The translations under genes were made by a program, and so were the position numbers. DNA of 8,426 bases from Micrococcales bacterium (GTDB lineage: Bacteria; Actinomycetota; Actinomycetes; Actinomycetales; Cellulomonadaceae), in NCBI GenBank assembly GCA_009783975.1, contig WRCL01000060.1, positions 1-8,426 on the forward strand, in the 5' to 3' direction. The stretch's first letter is position 1, and each line of letters begins with the position of its first letter. Below the pieces are notes generated by a model. It was not told the origin of the DNA. It worked only from the letters and a program-made list of their open reading frames with translations, and did not search any database. Positions 6,407 to 8,426 of the stretch are shown here, piece after piece.

Positions 6407-8426
6407 GTGACGATCGAAGAGCTGGAGTACGGGCTCGGTATCGACGCGCCCCGGCCCGCCGAACGCGTCCCTCCCCAAGACCTCGACGCCGAACGTTCGG
6501 TGCTCGGCGGCATGATGATCTCCAAGGACGCGATCGCCGACGTCGTCGAACAGCTGCGCGGCGCGGACTTCTACCGCCCCGCCCACGAGCTGGTCTACGA
6601 CGCGATCATCGACCTGTACGGACGCGGGGAACCGGCCGACGCCGTCACCGTCGCCGACGAGCTGACCAAACGCGGCAACCTCGGCCGCGTCGGCGGGGCA
6701 CCATACCTGCACACGCTCATCTCGTCGGTGCCGACCGCGGCCAGCGCCGGGTACTACGCCCGGATCGTCCAAGAACGCGCTGTGCTGCGCCGCCTGGTCG
6801 AAGCCGGGACCCGTATCGTCCAGCTCGGGTACGGCACCGACGGCGGTGACGTCGACGACCTGGTCAACACCGCCCAGGCCGAGGTGTACGCCGTCACCGA
6901 ACGCAAAGCCAGCGAGGACTACCTGCCCCTGGCCGCGCTCATCCCCGACACCCTGGACGAGATCGAGTCGGTCGCCGGGCGCAGCGGCGCCCTGCACGGG
7001 GTCCCCACCGGTTTCGCCGACCTGGACCGCCTGACCAACGGCCTGCACCCCGGCCAGATGATCGTCCTGGCAGCCAGGCCAGCGATCGGCAAGTCGACCC
7101 TGGGTATCGACGTCGCGCGGTCGGCGTCGGTCAAGCACGGGCTGACCTCGGTGGTGTTCTCCTTGGAGATGAGCCGCAACGAGATCACGATGCGGCTGCT
7201 GGCCGCCGAGGCCCGGGTGCACCTGCAAAAGCTGCGCACAGGCCAGCACATGGGCGACGAGGACTGGAAACGCGTCGCCGAGGCGGCAGGGCGGGTCTCT
7301 GAGGCGCCGCTGTTCATCGACGACTCGCCGAACATGTCCCTCATGGAGATCCGGGCCAAGTGCCGCCGGCTCAAGCAGCGCCACGACCTCAAGCTCGTCA
7401 TCATCGACTACCTGCAGCTGATGTCGTCGGGCAAACGTGTCGAGTCGCGCCAGCAGGAGGTCTCGGAGTTCTCCCGCGCGCTGAAGCTGCTCGCCAAAGA
7501 GCTCGAGGTGCCGCTCATCGCGATCAGCCAGCTCAACCGTGGCCCTGAGCAGCGCGGGGACAAAAAACCGCAGATGTCAGACCTGCGCGAGTCCGGGTGC
7601 CTCGTGGCTGACACCCGTGTGCTGCGCGCCGACACCGGGGCGAGCACGACCCTGGGCGAGCTGTACGCCCTGGGTGCCCGCGACATCGCGGTGTGGGCCC
7701 TGAACGACCGCCTGGACTATGTGCGCCGCGACCTCACCCACGTGTTCCCCACCGGGGTGCGGCCAGTGTTCCGGTTGACCACCGCGTCGGGCAAGCAGGT
7801 GACCGCCACGGCGAACCACCCGTTCTTGACCGCTGCCGGGTGGTGCCCGCTGGCCGACCTAGAGGTCGGCGACCGGGTCGGGGTGCCGCGGCACGTGCCG
7901 GCCCCTGGGCTGGTCACCGAGTGGGACGACCGGCGCGTCGTGCTCGCCGCGCACCTGCTCGGCGGTGGCGCCTACGGCTTGGACCAGCCTGTGCGGTACC
8001 TCACCTGCGACCCCCAGTGCGCTGCCGCCGTCGCCGGTGCCGCGCCGGTGCTCGGCGCCAGCGCCGTGGCCCACGCCTCGCCTGGGTCGCGGGCGCTCGT
8101 CGTGCACCTGGAACGCACCGACCCGACCACCTGCGACCAGGTCGCCGGCTGGTTGGACGACCTGGGGGTGCTGCGCGTGGGCGCCTCGGGCAGGTTCGTC
8201 CCCGACGCGGTCGCAAGCCTGCCCAAAGCGCAGGTCGCGTTGTTCGTCCGGCACCTGTGGTCCACGGCCGGGTCGGTCGTGGTCCACCGTGACGGGCGCA
8301 GCGGCGTCATCGGGTACCGCTGCGGGTCACGGCGGATGCTCGACGACGTCGCAGGGCTGCTGCTGCGGTTCGGCATCAGCACCCGCATCGTGGGTGCCGC
8401 CGGGCTGCCTGGGGCCCGGCTGGAGA
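6407..8426 (+). CDS. dnaB: Replicative DNA helicase DnaB, intein-containing, 3' end beyond right edge
   Basis: DnaB is the hexameric helicase that unwinds DNA at the replication fork. It starts at GTG 6407, with CGGAG (6397-6401) five bases ahead; the first residues are MTIEELEYGLGIDAP. The N-terminal helicase domain runs from about residue 22 (PPQDLDAERSVLGGMMISKD) to about 145. The RecA-like domain starts near 185, with Walker A ARPAIGKST (224-231, Lys229) and Walker B LVIIDYLQLM (Asp334). SQLNRGPEQR and DLRESG follow. The sequence switches from helicase to intein at Cys398 (7598), where uninterrupted DnaBs continue SIEQDADV or similar. The reading frame is open to the window end (673 codons). 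The remaining C-terminal helicase part must follow the intein outside the window. The mature helicase needs protein splicing. It is the next gene after the rpsF operon, as in M. tuberculosis, but has its own upstream region. Confidence 0.97.
   Translation, partial: MTIEELEYGLGIDAPRPAERVPPQDLDAERSVLGGMMISKDAIADVVEQLRGADFYRPAHELVYDAIIDLYGRGEPADAVTVADELTKRGNLGRVGGAPYLHTLISSVPTAASAGYYARIVQERAVLRRLVEAGTRIVQLGYGTDGGDVDDLVNTAQAEVYAVTERKASEDYLPLAALIPDTLDEIESVAGRSGALHGVPTGFADLDRLTNGLHPGQMIVLAARPAIGKSTLGIDVARSASVKHGLTSVVFSLEMSRNEITMRLLAAEARVHLQKLRTGQHMGDEDWKRVAEAAGRVSEAPLFIDDSPNMSLMEIRAKCRRLKQRHDLKLVIIDYLQLMSSGKRVESRQQEVSEFSRALKLLAKELEVPLIAISQLNRGPEQRGDKKPQMSDLRESGCLVADTRVLRADTGASTTLGELYALGARDIAVWALNDRLDYVRRDLTHVFPTGVRPVFRLTTASGKQVTATANHPFLTAAGWCPLADLEVGDRVGVPRHVPAPGLVTEWDDRRVVLAAHLLGGGAYGLDQPVRYLTCDPQCAAAVAGAAPVLGASAVAHASPGSRALVVHLERTDPTTCDQVAGWLDDLGVLRVGASGRFVPDAVASLPKAQVALFVRHLWSTAGSVVVHRDGRSGVIGYRCGSRRMLDDVAGLLLRFGISTRIVGAAGLPGARLE
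7598..8426 (+). mobile_element. DnaB intein (Hint domain plus degenerate LAGLIDADG endonuclease), partial
   Basis: The intein starts at Cys1 (codon 7598-7600) directly after DLRESG, the same helicase site used by the known Synechocystis and M. tuberculosis DnaB inteins. Block A reads CLVADTRVLRADTG. Block B reads TATANHPFLTAAGW with the TxxH histidine at intein residue 74 (7817-7819), followed by PLADLEVGDRV. N-terminal splicing residues are therefore present. An endonuclease-like domain follows. Motif 1 is AHLLGGGAYG (intein 118-127) and motif 2 is VRHLWSTAGSV (about 217-227), then SRRMLDDVAGLLLRFGIST, which resembles the conserved segment after the second motif. Both motifs lack the expected catalytic Asp (Gly at 7964-7966, Ala at 8267-8269). 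Only 276 residues are visible; the C-terminal splicing blocks with His-Asn and the downstream Ser/Cys/Thr are outside the window. Base composition resembles the host gene. Confidence 0.93.

Noticed and set aside
6290..7384. Long open frame of 364 codons on the minus strand opposite dnaB
   Set aside because: It is a mirror of the GC-rich codon bias of dnaB. The product is low-complexity Val/Asp/Gly/Arg with no recognisable motif and no ribosome site, while the plus-strand frame encodes unmistakable DnaB.
7693..8292. Open frame of 199 codons on the plus strand inside the intein
   Set aside because: It is out of frame with a well-supported intein reading frame and its product is Arg/Ala/Pro/Gly-rich, typical of a shifted GC-rich frame.

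Overview
The window is high-GC chromosomal DNA from an actinobacterium. The gene order matches the conserved origin-proximal block known from Mycobacterium tuberculosis: ino1 and padR on the minus strand, then ponA, rpsF, ssb, rpsR, rplI and dnaB on the plus strand. The cysteine-free S18 (KPKKK...NPLK) and the overall protein style suggest the order Micrococcales, but the species cannot be named from this stretch. I see no phage, transposon, CRISPR array or RNA gene. The one mobile element is an intein inside dnaB.

Region 1 (1-1379, minus strand) is a two-gene operon. A PadR-family regulator is followed after four bases by inositol-3-phosphate synthase, which is cut by the left window edge. 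Region 2 (1380-1652) is the divergent intergenic space. It holds a perfect 9-bp inverted repeat plus a third half-site, placed over the expected padR start point, which is the best candidate for a PadR autoregulatory operator. Region 3 (1653-4088) is a complete class A penicillin-binding protein (GT51 glycosyltransferase, transpeptidase and one PASTA domain).

Region 4 (4089-6049) is the rpsF-ssb-rpsR-rplI operon, encoding ribosomal proteins S6, S18 and L9 with single-stranded DNA-binding protein. Its leader and two of its gaps carry GC-rich hairpins, and it ends in a clear intrinsic terminator (6016-6049). Region 5 (6050-6406) is gene-free and holds five DnaA-box-like sequences, including one perfect box in an 18-bp palindrome, just upstream of a plausible dnaB promoter.

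Region 6 (6407 to the right edge) is the replicative helicase gene dnaB. It starts with GTG and is interrupted after DLRESG by an intein that runs off the window. The intein keeps its N-terminal splicing residues, but both LAGLIDADG-type endonuclease motifs appear to lack their catalytic aspartates.

The most notable signals are the DnaA-box cluster in front of dnaB, the apparently inactivated intein endonuclease, and the PadR operator controlling an inositol synthase operon.
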